A stretch of DNA of 64,000 bases from CAYSYM01 sp964435115 (GTDB taxonomy: Bacteria > Chloroflexota > UBA6077 > CF-72): positions 1 to 64,000 of the forward strand of contig CAYSYM010000008.1 in the NCBI GenBank assembly GCA_964435115.1, written 5' to 3'. This document shows, piece by piece, positions 50,072 through 60,620 of the stretch. The notes beneath the pieces are model-generated. The model worked only from the letters and a program-made list of their open reading frames with translations, was not told the origin of the DNA and made no database searches. The first letter of the stretch is position 1, and every line of letters begins with the position of its first letter. The position numbers were made by a program, and so were the translations under genes.

Positions 50072-51418
50072 GTGGGCGACCTCTCCCCGGTCCTCCTCGA
50101 GGAGCTGCGCGCCCAGCGCTGGTTCGCCGCCAAGGGCCGTCCCGCGGTCAGCGGACGGCTCGTGGACCGCGTGCCAGTCTTGGGAGGTGACCCTGGCGTG
50201 CGCCTCGAGCTGGTCGAGGTGCAGTACCGGGATGGTCCGGCCGACACCTACGCCCTCGTGCGCGCCGGCGACGCGCTGGATGCGCTGACCAGGCCCGAGG
50301 TCGGGGCCGCGCTGCTGCGCCAGATGTACCAGGCGGCCGCTCGACCCACCGAGCGCGGCGGCGCGCTCGTCTCCAGCCCCACCGGGGTGCTCGAGGCGGT
50401 CGCGCCGAGCGTAACCGGGCCGCCTCGCGTGCTCGGTGGCGAGCAGAGCAACACGTCGATCCGCTACGGCGAGGCGCTCATCCTGAAGCTGTTTCGCCGC
50501 CTGCAGCCCGGCGCCAACCCCGAGGTGGAGGTCGGGCGGTTCCTCACCGAACGCACCGGGTTCCGCAACGCCCCCGCTGTTGCCGCCACCCTGGAGTACT
50601 CCTCCCCGGACGGGGTGCCGTTCGCGCTGGCGATCCTTCAAACGTACGTCCCTAACCGTGGCGACGCCTGGTCGACGACGCTCGAACGGCTGCGACGCGG
50701 GCTGGATGGCGCCCCCCTCCCAGCGGCGGTCGAGCCGCTGCGCCGCCTGGCCGAGGTGACCGCCGAGCTGCACCTCGCCCTGGGCAGCGTCGAGGACGAC
50801 CCCGCGTTCGCCCCGCGGCCGATCGTCGAGGGCGACCTGGCCGCGTGGGTGGCGGCGATCGACGCCGAGATCGGCCTCGCCGCGGCCGAGCTGCGCACCC
50901 GCGGTAGGGAGATAGACGCGGCGCGGCCGCGGCCGCGCGCCCGTGGGCTGAGCGCGCTGCTGGGCTCGCTCAAGATCCGCCACCACGGCGACTACCACCT
51001 TGGGCAGGTCCTGGAGCGCGGCGACGGCGACTTCGCCGTGATCGACTTCGAGGGTGAGCCGCTGAAGCCGCTCGCCGCGCGACGCGCCCACGGCTCCGCC
51101 CTGCGGGACGTCGCGAGCATGCTGCGGTCGTTCGACTACGCCCGCCACGCCGCCCTCCGCGCTGGCGACGCCGGCGATCCGGCGCGCGCCGCGCGGGCTG
51201 ACGCCTGGTACGCCGCGGTCCGCCAAGCCTTCCTGGAGGCGTACCTGGCGCGCGTGCGTGCGGCTCGCCCACCGCTCCTGCCCGGCAGCCGCGCGGCCGT
51301 GGACCGCGTCCTCGGCGCGTTCGAGCTCGAGAAGGCCGCCTACGAGGTGCGTTACGAGCTGAGCCACCGCCCGGACTGGCTGGGGATCCCCCTCGCGGCA
51401 TTCGCGGGGGCGGGCTGA
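50072..51418 (+). CDS. mak: Maltokinase (maltose 1-phosphate-forming)
   Basis: A 448-aa protein with an N-terminal cap (LRAQRWFAAKGR, the hallmark of Mak and of the TreS-Mak fusion domain) and an aminoglycoside-phosphotransferase-like kinase core. The core shows EQSNTSIRYGEALILKLFRR (nucleotide region), HHGDYHLGQVL (catalytic loop) and VIDFEGEP (metal-binding Asp). It phosphorylates maltose with ATP to feed GlgE. No trehalose synthase gene is in the window, so maltose must come from elsewhere, or from GlgX-linked breakdown. The GTG start is at 50072. Confidence 0.92.
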   Translation: MGDLSPVLLEELRAQRWFAAKGRPAVSGRLVDRVPVLGGDPGVRLELVEVQYRDGPADTYALVRAGDALDALTRPEVGAALLRQMYQAAARPTERGGALVSSPTGVLEAVAPSVTGPPRVLGGEQSNTSIRYGEALILKLFRRLQPGANPEVEVGRFLTERTGFRNAPAVAATLEYSSPDGVPFALAILQTYVPNRGDAWSTTLERLRRGLDGAPLPAAVEPLRRLAEVTAELHLALGSVEDDPAFAPRPIVEGDLAAWVAAIDAEIGLAAAELRTRGREIDAARPRPRARGLSALLGSLKIRHHGDYHLGQVLERGDGDFAVIDFEGEPLKPLAARRAHGSALRDVASMLRSFDYARHAALRAGDAGDPARAARADAWYAAVRQAFLEAYLARVRAARPPLLPGSRAAVDRVLGAFELEKAAYEVRYELSHRPDWLGIPLAAFAGAG

Positions 51419-51712
51419 GCGCTCGGCTCGGCCGGCTGGCAGCGGTGTGCCCGGATCCCCGGCCGGTACGACCCGTACTGAGCCGGCGGAGAGAGCGCGA
51501 AGCGCTTACCATCAGGCGAGCCCGGGCCTCCGCGCGCCGCGCGTCGCCCGGGCCACCCGAATCGGCGGATGCCCGCTCGAGGCGCCACCCGGCGGGTGCA
51601 GGCGGCGATTTCACACGACGAATTCGCGGGCTGGGCTCTCCCTCGCTCCCGGGCCCGAGCGCGAACGGTCGAGCGCTCTTGACCGGACCTTGCTCGTGAG
51701 GAGGTACACCAC
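51419..51712. other. mak-glgX intergenic region
   Basis: 294 bp with no recognisable gene. A TTGACC at 51679-51684 has no good -10 partner. A near-perfect Shine-Dalgarno GAGGAGGT (51698-51705) sets the glgX start. Confidence 0.4.
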
Positions 51713-53875
51713 ATGGCGCTGACGGTCTGGCCGGGCCGCCCGGATCCGCTGGGGGCGACCTGGGACGGGCACGGGGTGAACTTCGCCCTCTTCTCGCAAC
51801 ACGCGACACGCGTCGATCTGTGCCTCTTCGACGCGCCCGGCGCGCAGGAGACCGCCCGCGTCACGCTGCCCGAGGTCACCCGCCACGTCTGGCACGGCTA
51901 CGTGGCCGGCCTCCAGCCGGGCCAGCTCTACGGTTACCGCGTGGACGGCCCGTACGCCCCGCGCGAGGGGCAGCGCTTCAACCCCGCCAAGCTGCTGGTG
52001 GACCCCTACGCGCGCGCCCTCGCTGGCCGGGTGGATTGGCACGTCCCCGTCTTCGGCTACCGCCCCGGGGCGAAGAGCGAGGACCTCACGCGCGACATCC
52101 GCAACTCGGCCCGTGGGGTGCCCAAGGGTATCGTCCTCGACGCGGCGTTCGACTGGCAGGCGGATCGACCGCCCGACGTCCCGTGGAGCGACACCGTCAT
52201 CTACGAGACGCACGTGAAGGGGCTGACAATGCGGCACCCGGACGTGCCGGAGGAGCTGCGCGGCCGCTACCTGGGCGTCGCCTCCGAGCCGATCGTGGAC
52301 TACCTGAAGCGGCTGGACGTGACCGCCGTGGAGCTCCTGCCGATCCACCACGCCGTCGACGACAAGTTCCTGGTGGACAAGGGCCTGGCCAACTACTGGG
52401 GCTACAACACCGTCGGCTTCTTCGCGCCCGACGCGCGCTTCGCCAGCGGTGACCGCGGCCAGCAGGTCGTGGAGTTCAAGGCGATGGTGCGCGCGCTCCA
52501 CGCGGCCGGGCTGGAGGTGATCCTGGACGTCGTCTACAACCACACCGCGGAGGGCAACCACCTCGGCCCCACGCTCTGCTTCCGCGGCATCGACAACACC
52601 ACCTACTACACGCTCGTCCCCGACAACCCGCGCCTCTACGTCAACGTCACCGGCACCGGCAACAGCCTCAACCTCCACCACCCCCAGACCCTCCAGCTCG
52701 TGGCCGACAGCCTGCGCTACTGGGTGCAGGAGATGCACGTCGACGGCTTCCGCTTCGACTTGGCCGTCACGCTGGGGCGCGACCCGCTGGCCTACGAGAC
52801 GACGGCCGGCTTCTTCGACGTGCTCCACCAGGACCCCGTGCTCTCACGGGTGAAGCTGATCGCCGAGCCCTGGGACGTCGGCGACTTCGGCTACCAGGTG
52901 GGCAACTTCCCTGTCCGGTGGGCCGAGTGGAATGGCAAGTACCGTGACAACGTGCGCCGGTTCTGGAAAGGGGACGAGGGCCAGATCGCCGAGCTCGCCT
53001 TCCGCCTGTCGGGCAGCAGCGACCTGTACCGCCTGAGCGGTCGCGGGCCGACCGCGAGTGTCAACTTCGTCACAGCACACGACGGCTTCACGCTGCGCGA
53101 CCTCGTCTCCTACAACGAGAAGCATAACCAGGCCAACGGCGAGGAGAACCAGGACGGGACGAACGACAACGCCTCCTGGAACTGCGGCGTCGAGGGGCCG
53201 ACGGACGACCCGGCGGTGAACGCCCTGCGCGCCAGGCAGCAGCGCAACTTCCTGGCGACGCTGCTCCTCTCGCAGGGGACGCCCATGCTCCTGGGCGGCG
53301 ACGAGCGTGGCCGGAGCCAGCGCGGCAACAACAACGCGTACTGCCAGGACAATGAGCTCTCCTGGTACGACTGGCGCCCGGACGCCGAGCCGGCGGCGCT
53401 GCTCAAGTTCACCCGGCAGCTCATCGCGCTGCGCAAGGCTCACCCCGTGCTGGGCCGGCGCAAGTTCTTCGAGGGCATCTTCCTCCCGGGCGCGGACATC
53501 AAGGACCTCACCTGGTTCAACCCGGATGGGACCGAGATCGTCGACGAGCAGTGGCAGGACCCCCAGGCGCGGGCGCTCGGCATGCGGCTGGCAGGCGATG
53601 CGATCGACGAGCTGGCGCCGGGCGGCGAGCGGATCGCGGGCGACACCCTGCTCGTCCTGCTGAATGCGTCCCACGCGGAGGTCCCATTCGTGCTGCCGGC
53701 CGCGGGCGGCGAGAGCCGGTGCTGGGAGGTCGTCCTCGACACCGAGCACCCGGCGACACTAACCGACCAGGGCCGCCGGTGCGCTGTCGGCGACGCCTAC
53801 CCGCTGGGCGGCCGGTCGCTCGTGCTGCTGCGCCGGGCCCCACCCGGCGACGCACCGCGGCCCGGTACCGTGTAG
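51713..53875 (+). CDS. glgX: Glycogen debranching enzyme
   Basis: A 720-aa GH13_11 isoamylase-type debranching enzyme that hydrolyses alpha-1,6 branches. It has an N-terminal CBM48 (GATWDGHGVNFALFSQHATRVDLCLFD), nucleophile Asp in VDGFRFDLAVTLGRD, acid/base Glu in LIAEPWDVG, FVTAHDGFTLRDLVSYNEKHN and GGDERGRSQRGNNNAYCQD, all GlgX hallmarks. The start follows GAGGAGGT with 7 nt spacing. Together with glgB, glgE and mak it makes a near-complete glucan turnover module. Confidence 0.95.
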   Translation: MALTVWPGRPDPLGATWDGHGVNFALFSQHATRVDLCLFDAPGAQETARVTLPEVTRHVWHGYVAGLQPGQLYGYRVDGPYAPREGQRFNPAKLLVDPYARALAGRVDWHVPVFGYRPGAKSEDLTRDIRNSARGVPKGIVLDAAFDWQADRPPDVPWSDTVIYETHVKGLTMRHPDVPEELRGRYLGVASEPIVDYLKRLDVTAVELLPIHHAVDDKFLVDKGLANYWGYNTVGFFAPDARFASGDRGQQVVEFKAMVRALHAAGLEVILDVVYNHTAEGNHLGPTLCFRGIDNTTYYTLVPDNPRLYVNVTGTGNSLNLHHPQTLQLVADSLRYWVQEMHVDGFRFDLAVTLGRDPLAYETTAGFFDVLHQDPVLSRVKLIAEPWDVGDFGYQVGNFPVRWAEWNGKYRDNVRRFWKGDEGQIAELAFRLSGSSDLYRLSGRGPTASVNFVTAHDGFTLRDLVSYNEKHNQANGEENQDGTNDNASWNCGVEGPTDDPAVNALRARQQRNFLATLLLSQGTPMLLGGDERGRSQRGNNNAYCQDNELSWYDWRPDAEPAALLKFTRQLIALRKAHPVLGRRKFFEGIFLPGADIKDLTWFNPDGTEIVDEQWQDPQARALGMRLAGDAIDELAPGGERIAGDTLLVLLNASHAEVPFVLPAAGGESRCWEVVLDTEHPATLTDQGRRCAVGDAYPLGGRSLVLLRRAPPGDAPRPGTV

Positions 53876-54009
53876 CCACGCGCGCGACGGCGGGGCGGCC
53901 GCGCGGCGGGTTCGTGCGGGCGCAGCGCGCGGGCCAACGTTCGCCCCGGCGGCACGCGGGCGCAGCCACCCCCGACCCGCGTGCCGGCGAGAGAGAAGGA
54001 AGGTGTGAG

Positions 54010-54948
54010 ATGTTCAAGAAGCTCCTGGTGCCGCTCGACGGCACGCCCGAGTCGGCGGCCGCGCTCCCGCTCGCCCGAGCCGTCGCCCGCGCGACCGCCG
54101 CGGAGCTGGCCCTCCTGCGCGTGGTGCCGCCGTGGCTGCCCGGCACCCCGGAGCCTGCCTCGGTCCAGGCGTCGGCCTACCTGGAGAAGGTCGGACGCGA
54201 GCTGCGGGCCGACGGCCACCCGGTCGACGTGGCCGTCCGAGACGGGGAAGCTCCGGCCGAGGTCATCGTCGACGAAGTGCGCGCACGCGGGGTGGACCTG
54301 ATCGTCATGGCCACCCACGGCCGCGGCGGGCTCGAGCGCGCCGTGGTCGGCAGCGTCACCACGCAGGTGCTCGCCACGAGCCCCGTGCCGCTGCTGGCGC
54401 TGCGGCCGGGTGGGCAGCGCGTGGCCCGCATCCGCACGCTGCTGGTCCCTGTGGACGGGACCCCCGGCGGCTCGCTGGCGCTCGGCGCCGCGGTGGGGCT
54501 CGCCCGAGCGGCGGGCGCCCGGATCGTCCTCCTGCGCGTCGCGGTCCCGCTCCCCCTCTGGGTGTACGAGCCGACCCTCGGTCTCGACACCGGGCCGCTG
54601 ATCGACCCGCGCTGGAACGAGGATGCGCGCGCGAGCGCGCAGACGTACGTAGACAGCCTCGCACGGCGGTTGCGTGAGAGCGGCGTCGAGGCGGACGGGC
54701 AGGCGCTGCTCGGCACTCCGGCCGAGGCGATCACGCGGGCGGCGGAGCAGGTGGCGGCCGACATCGTGGTGATGAGCACACACGCCCACACCGGGCCCGC
54801 CCGCGCCATGCTCGGGAGCGTGGCCGACGCCGTAGTGCGGACGAGCAGGCACCCCGTGCTCCTGATGAGGCGCGGCCGTTCCGCGCAGGAGGACGTGGAG
54901 CACGACCTGGGGACTCCGCCGGCAGCCGAGGCTGCCGGGCCGCCGTGA
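54010..54948 (+). CDS. Tandem universal stress protein (two UspA domains)
   Basis: A 312-aa protein with two Usp folds: residues about 1-140 (KKLLVPLDGTPESAAAL to ATHGRGGLERAVVGSVT) and about 145-293 (RTLLVPVDGTPGGSLAL to STHAHTGPARAMLGSVA). Both keep the G-x2-G-like ATP-binding loop pattern, the first better than the second. The last 20 residues are an acidic, Pro/Ala-rich tail. AGAAGGAAGGTG precedes the ATG. Usp proteins bind ATP and modulate survival under energy stress, which fits a carbon-storage neighbourhood. Confidence 0.92.
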   Translation: MFKKLLVPLDGTPESAAALPLARAVARATAAELALLRVVPPWLPGTPEPASVQASAYLEKVGRELRADGHPVDVAVRDGEAPAEVIVDEVRARGVDLIVMATHGRGGLERAVVGSVTTQVLATSPVPLLALRPGGQRVARIRTLLVPVDGTPGGSLALGAAVGLARAAGARIVLLRVAVPLPLWVYEPTLGLDTGPLIDPRWNEDARASAQTYVDSLARRLRESGVEADGQALLGTPAEAITRAAEQVAADIVVMSTHAHTGPARAMLGSVADAVVRTSRHPVLLMRRGRSAQEDVEHDLGTPPAAEAAGPP

Positions 54949-55007
54949 CCGCGGCCGGCGGGCGCCTGCAGCCCGCGGAGCCCTGAGCGCGTCGCGCTCC
55001 GCCGCCC

Positions 55008-56639
<1,632 letters not shown>

Positions 56640-56689
56640 GGATGCGTTCTCCTTCCCTGGGTCTGAGGGTAGCTTCGGAGTCGCGAGAC

Positions 56690-56695
56690 AGTGTA
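56690..56695 (-). promoter_or_regulatory. Candidate -10 element (TACACT) for aceB
   Basis: On the minus strand TACACT lies 50 nt before the aceB ATG. The expected leader is about 43 nt and contains GGAGAA. There is no convincing -35 box. Confidence 0.4.
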
Positions 56696-56745
56696 CCGGT
56701 GGTCCGACCTCTCCGCGCGCCTGACCGCGGTGGCCTGCGGGCCTG

Positions 56746-56751
56746 TATGCT
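56746..56751 (+). promoter_or_regulatory. Candidate -10 element (TATGCT) for a leaderless transcript
   Basis: TATGCT ends 8 nt before the ATG at 56760, with no room for a Shine-Dalgarno. CTGACC at 56721-56726 could be a weak -35 box (19-nt spacer). Confidence 0.5.
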
Positions 56752-56759
56752 GGGCCGCG

Positions 56760-57536
56760 ATGGGGCACGTCGACCTGTCGGGGAAGGCGGCGCTGGTCAC
56801 GGGCGCCGCGAGTGGGATTGGCCGCGCCGTGGCGGAAGAGCTGGCCGCCCACGGCGCGCGGATGCTGCTGGCCGACCTGGACGAGGCTGGAGGCCGGGCC
56901 GTCGCGTCCACCCTGCCAGGGGCGCTGTTCGAGGCAGCAGACCTCAGCGCGCGGGAGGCGTGCCGCGCGCTCGTCGCACGGGCGGAGGACGCGTGGGGCG
57001 GGGTGGACATCCTCGTCAACAATGCCGGGCTCCAGCACATCGCGCCCGTGGAGGAGTTCCCGGAGGACCGCTGGGAGTACCTGATTCGGGTCATGCTCAC
57101 CGCCCCCTTCCTGCTCACGCGCCACGCCGTCCCGCACATGTACGCGCGAGGCTGGGGCCGGGTCGTCAACATCGCGTCGATCCACGCCCTGGTCGCCTCG
57201 CCGTACAAGTCGGCCTACGTCGCGGCGAAGCACGGGCTGCTGGGCCTGACTCGGACCGTCGCGCTGGAAGCCGGCGACAAGGGCGTGACCGTGAACGCGA
57301 TCTGCCCCAGCTACGTCCGCACGCCACTGGTCGAGCGACAGATCGCCGACCAGGCACGCGTGCATGGGATCTCGCGGGCGGCAGTCGTGGAGCGGGTGAT
57401 GCTGGCGCCGGCGGCGATCAAGAAGCTGCTGGAGCCGGCCGACGTGGCCGCCTACGTGACCTTCCTCTGCTCGGACGCCGCGGCGGGGATCACGGGGACA
57501 GCCCAGGTGATCGACTGCGGCTGGACCGCCCACTGA
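56760..57536 (+). CDS. 3-hydroxybutyrate dehydrogenase (SDR)
   Basis: A 258-aa classical SDR with TGAASGIG (residues 14-21), ADLD (NAD preference), NNAG, and catalytic S140, Y153 and K157. The stretch IASIHALVASPYKSAYVAAKHGLLGLT is characteristic of D-3-hydroxybutyrate dehydrogenases (PhaD/BdhA type), which interconvert 3-hydroxybutyrate and acetoacetate. The ATG at 56760 fits the family N-terminus and lies 8 nt after a TATGCT -10 element. The AtoE-type transporter downstream supports a role in acetoacetate or short-chain acid use. Confidence 0.9.
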   Translation: MGHVDLSGKAALVTGAASGIGRAVAEELAAHGARMLLADLDEAGGRAVASTLPGALFEAADLSAREACRALVARAEDAWGGVDILVNNAGLQHIAPVEEFPEDRWEYLIRVMLTAPFLLTRHAVPHMYARGWGRVVNIASIHALVASPYKSAYVAAKHGLLGLTRTVALEAGDKGVTVNAICPSYVRTPLVERQIADQARVHGISRAAVVERVMLAPAAIKKLLEPADVAAYVTFLCSDAAAGITGTAQVIDCGWTAH

Positions 57537-57757
57537 TCGGGGCAGCCGGGAGCCCGGCGGCGGCGCGGCCACCGGACTCGGGGACAGCTCCGGCCGTGGC
57601 GGAGCCGCCCGGCGAAGGAGGGAGCATCCGCTTGCCGGCCCCTGCGCATGCAGCCGCCGGTCGGAGTACCCTGGCGGCGAGCACGCCGGGAGCCGGCGGA
57701 GCAGCCAGCCGTCCCTGCTCCCGGCCACTGCTGCACCCTGCCACAGGGGGTGGTGTG

Positions 57758-59110
57758 ATGCGTCGGATCGGCGAGGGGTTGACTGAGTTCACGCGGCGGT
57801 ACATGCCGGACCCGTTCATCTTTGCGATCGTCCTGACGCTGCTGGTGTACGTCCTCGGGCTCATCTTCACTGGGCGCGGCCCCTACCAGCTCGTCCTCGA
57901 CTGGTACGGCACGCCGACGACCGGCTTCTGGGGCCTGCTGACCTTCGCCATGCAGATGACGCTCATCCTCGTCACGGGCTACGCGTTAGCCAGCGCCCCC
58001 GCCGTGCGGCGCGGCCTGGCGTGGCTCGCCGAGCGCCCCACCAGCGGGCCGACCGCGGTGCTGCTCATCGCCGTCGTGGCGGCCATTCTCGGCTGGATCA
58101 ACTGGGGCCTCGGCCTGATCGCGGGCGCCATCCTGGCGCGCGACGTGGCGGCATCGGGCAAGCGGCGCGGCGTGAAGGTCCACTTCCCGCTGGCCGCCGC
58201 GGCCGGCTACATCGGCCTCGTGATCTGGCACGGCGGCCTCTCCGGCTCGGCCCCGCTGCTGGTGAACACGAAGGGGCACTTCCTCGAACAGCAGATCGGC
58301 GTCGTTCCCCTCAGCGAGACGATCTTCCGCCCGTTCAACCTGTTCGTCGCCGTGGGCATCCTGGTCGTGGCGCCGCTCCTGCTGATGTGGATGCACCCAC
58401 CCGCCAGCCAGGTGGAGGAGATCGGGGACGGCGGGTCGCCGACGCTCGCGGTCGATCCGCCGGCCGCCGCCTCTGCGCCGCTCACGCCGGCCGCCCGCCT
58501 GGAGCAGAGCCCCGTCCTCACCTGGCTGATCGTCGCCGCCGGGCTCATCTTCCTGGGCCAGTACTTCGCCACCCGTGGCATCGTCGGCCTGGACCTGAAC
58601 GTCGTCAACTTCCTCTTCCTGATCGTGGGGCTCCTCCTGCACGGGAGCCCGGTCAACTACGCGCGGGCGGTGGTCGACGGCGCCAGGGCGTCCAGCGGCG
58701 TGATCCTGCAGTTCCCGTTCTACGCCGGGATCATGGGGATCATGATCAACTCGGGGCTGGTCAATGTGATCGCCGGCTGGTTCGTCGCGCTCTCCACCCC
58801 ACAGACCTACCCGTTCTGGGTCCTGGTGAGCGCGGCGCTCATCAACATCGCCGTGCCTTCCGGAGGCGGGCAGTGGGCCGTCCAGGGGCCGGTCATGGTC
58901 GCGGCCGCCCAGCAGCTCAACGTCGACGTGGGAAGGACGATCATGGGCGTCGCCTTCGGCGATGAGCTGACCAACATGATCCAGCCGTTCTGGGCGCTGC
59001 CGCTGCTCGGCATCACCGGGCTGAAGGCCGGCGAGGTGATGGGCTACACGGCCACCGTCATGTTCTTCGTCTTCGTCCTGATGGCCGTGGGGATCGTCTT
59101 CCTGCCCTGA
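57758..59110 (+). CDS. atoE: Short-chain fatty acid transporter, AtoE family
   Basis: A 450-aa integral membrane protein of the AtoE/TIGR00366 family with about 11-12 hydrophobic segments. It starts RRIGEGLTEFTRRYMPDPFIFAIVLT and contains the conserved NIAVPSGGGQWAVQGPVM and GDELTNMIQPFWALPLLGI motifs. The family carries short-chain fatty acids such as butyrate or acetoacetate. A soluble loop in the middle is Pro/Ala-rich. ATG at 57758; a GTG at 57755 is possible. The hairpin at 59137-59161 follows its stop. Confidence 0.92.
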   Translation: MRRIGEGLTEFTRRYMPDPFIFAIVLTLLVYVLGLIFTGRGPYQLVLDWYGTPTTGFWGLLTFAMQMTLILVTGYALASAPAVRRGLAWLAERPTSGPTAVLLIAVVAAILGWINWGLGLIAGAILARDVAASGKRRGVKVHFPLAAAAGYIGLVIWHGGLSGSAPLLVNTKGHFLEQQIGVVPLSETIFRPFNLFVAVGILVVAPLLLMWMHPPASQVEEIGDGGSPTLAVDPPAAASAPLTPAARLEQSPVLTWLIVAAGLIFLGQYFATRGIVGLDLNVVNFLFLIVGLLLHGSPVNYARAVVDGARASSGVILQFPFYAGIMGIMINSGLVNVIAGWFVALSTPQTYPFWVLVSAALINIAVPSGGGQWAVQGPVMVAAAQQLNVDVGRTIMGVAFGDELTNMIQPFWALPLLGITGLKAGEVMGYTATVMFFVFVLMAVGIVFLP

Positions 59111-59136
59111 CCACGCTCCACCGGCACCCCGAGGAC

Positions 59137-59161
59137 CCCCGGCCCGCCGCGCGGGCCGGGG
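59137..59161. terminator. 11-bp GC stem-loop between convergent atoE and livF
   Basis: CCCCGGCCCGC (59137-59147) and GCGGGCCGGGG (59151-59161) pair perfectly around the loop CGC. It lies between convergent genes, suggesting a bidirectional terminator without T-tract. Confidence 0.6.
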
Positions 59162-59172
59162 CTGGGTGGCGT

Positions 59173-59892
59173 CTACCCCGTGCCCAGGTAGGCGGCCTGG
59201 ACGTGCGGGTTGGCGAGGATCTCCGTGCCGGAGCCCTGCAGGACCAGGCGGCCCAGCTCGATCACGTACCCGCGCTGCGCCAGCCTCAGGCTGAGCGAGA
59301 CGTTCTGCTCCACCAGCAGGATCGCCACGCCCTGCGCGTGGATCTCGCGCAGCGCCCGGAACACCGCCTGCACGAGCACGGGCGCCAGGCCGGCCGAGGG
59401 CTCATCCACCAGCAGCAGCCTGGGCAGCGCCATCAGCGCGCGGCCAATCGCCACCTGCTGCTGCTCGCCGCCGCTCATCGTGCCCGCCCGCTGCGCCAGC
59501 CGCTCGCCGACGCGCGGGAAGAGCGCCACCACCCGCTCCAGCGTCCGGCCGCGCTCCTGCCACGCCCGCGACGTGGCCATCGCCCCCAGCTCCAGGTTCT
59601 CGCCCACCGTCATCTCGGGAAAGAGCTGCCGACCCTCCGCCACGTGGGCCACGCCGGCCCGCGCGATCCGGTCCGGGCCAAGCCCGCCGATCGGCCGGCC
59701 GGCCAGCCGGATCGTGCCGCGCGCCGGGCGCACGACCCCGGAGATCGCGCGCAGCAAGGTCGTCTTGCCCGCCGCGTTGGCGCCCACCAGCGCCACGATC
59801 TCGCCGTCGTCGACCTGCAGGCTCACGTCGTGCAGGATCGGCACGTGCCCATACCCGGCGCGCAGCCCCTCCACCTCCAGGAGCGCGGTCAC
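59173..59892 (-). CDS. livF: ABC importer ATP-binding protein, LivF type (system 3)
   Basis: A 239-aa ATPase. It has Walker A GANAAGKTT (Gly replaced by Ala after Asn), signature MSGGEQQQVAIGRAL, Walker B LLLVDEPSAGLAP and the VEQNVSLSL switch region of LivF proteins. It overlaps livG by 4 nt. It is the last gene of a minus-strand importer operon. Confidence 0.93.
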   Translation of the reverse strand: MTALLEVEGLRAGYGHVPILHDVSLQVDDGEIVALVGANAAGKTTLLRAISGVVRPARGTIRLAGRPIGGLGPDRIARAGVAHVAEGRQLFPEMTVGENLELGAMATSRAWQERGRTLERVVALFPRVGERLAQRAGTMSGGEQQQVAIGRALMALPRLLLVDEPSAGLAPVLVQAVFRALREIHAQGVAILLVEQNVSLSLRLAQRGYVIELGRLVLQGSGTEILANPHVQAAYLGTG

Positions 59893-60620
59893 AGCTCGCC
59901 CTCCACGCCCAGGTACGCCTCGACGACCCGCGGGTCGCGCGATACCTCGGCGTAGCTGCCCTCCGCCAGCTTCCTGCCGTAGTCCATCACCAGCACCCGG
60001 TCCGAGAGGTCGCGGACCGTCGACATGACGTGCTCGATCAGCAGCAGCGTCACGCCCTGCTCGCGCACGCGCCGGAGGAGCTGCACCGCCTCTCGCTCCT
60101 CGGCCGGCGTGAGGCCCTCCATCACCTCGTCAAGCAGCAGCAGGCGCGGCCGGGTGGCGAGGGCACGGGCCACCTCCAGTTTCTTGCGGTCGGCCACGGT
60201 CAGATCGTGGACAGCGGCGTCACGCCGGCTCGAGAGACCTACCAGCTCGCACAGGCGCGCCGCCTCGGCGCGCGCGGCGCCCACCGACGCCACCCGGCGC
60301 TGGCCGAACAGGGCGCCCACCATCACGTTCTCCAGGACGCACAGGTCTTCGAACGGCTGGACGACCTGGAAGGTGCGGCCCAGGCCCGCCTGGCACCGCC
60401 GGTGGGCCGGCCAGCGGGTCATGTCCCGACCGCCAAACGCGATCCTCCCCGCGTCAGGCGCCAGGAGGCCGGAGAGCACGTTGAACGTGGTCGTCTTGCC
60501 CGCCCCGTTCGGGCCGATGATCGCCAGCGTCTGGCCCGCCTCGAGCGTGAAGGAGAGGCCGTCGACCGCCGCGAGCCCGCGGAAGTGGCGGCTCAGCCCG
60601 CTTACTTCCAGGAGCGCCAC
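59889..60620 (-). CDS. livG: ABC importer ATP-binding protein, LivG type (system 3)
   Basis: A 243-aa ATPase. It has Walker A GPNGAGKTT, signature region HDLTVADRKKLEVARAL in place of LSGGQ, Walker B LLLLDEVMEGLTP and the switch histidine in IEHVMSTVR. The ATG lies inside the end of livM (19-nt overlap). Confidence 0.93.
   Translation of the reverse strand: MALLEVSGLSRHFRGLAAVDGLSFTLEAGQTLAIIGPNGAGKTTTFNVLSGLLAPDAGRIAFGGRDMTRWPAHRRCQAGLGRTFQVVQPFEDLCVLENVMVGALFGQRRVASVGAARAEAARLCELVGLSSRRDAAVHDLTVADRKKLEVARALATRPRLLLLDEVMEGLTPAEEREAVQLLRRVREQGVTLLLIEHVMSTVRDLSDRVLVMDYGRKLAEGSYAEVSRDPRVVEAYLGVEGEL

Noticed and set aside
56640..57728. Very long N-terminal extension of malate synthase
   Set aside because: The open frame runs antisense through the 3-hydroxybutyrate dehydrogenase gene. 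The family N-terminus and Shine-Dalgarno fix the start at 56639.
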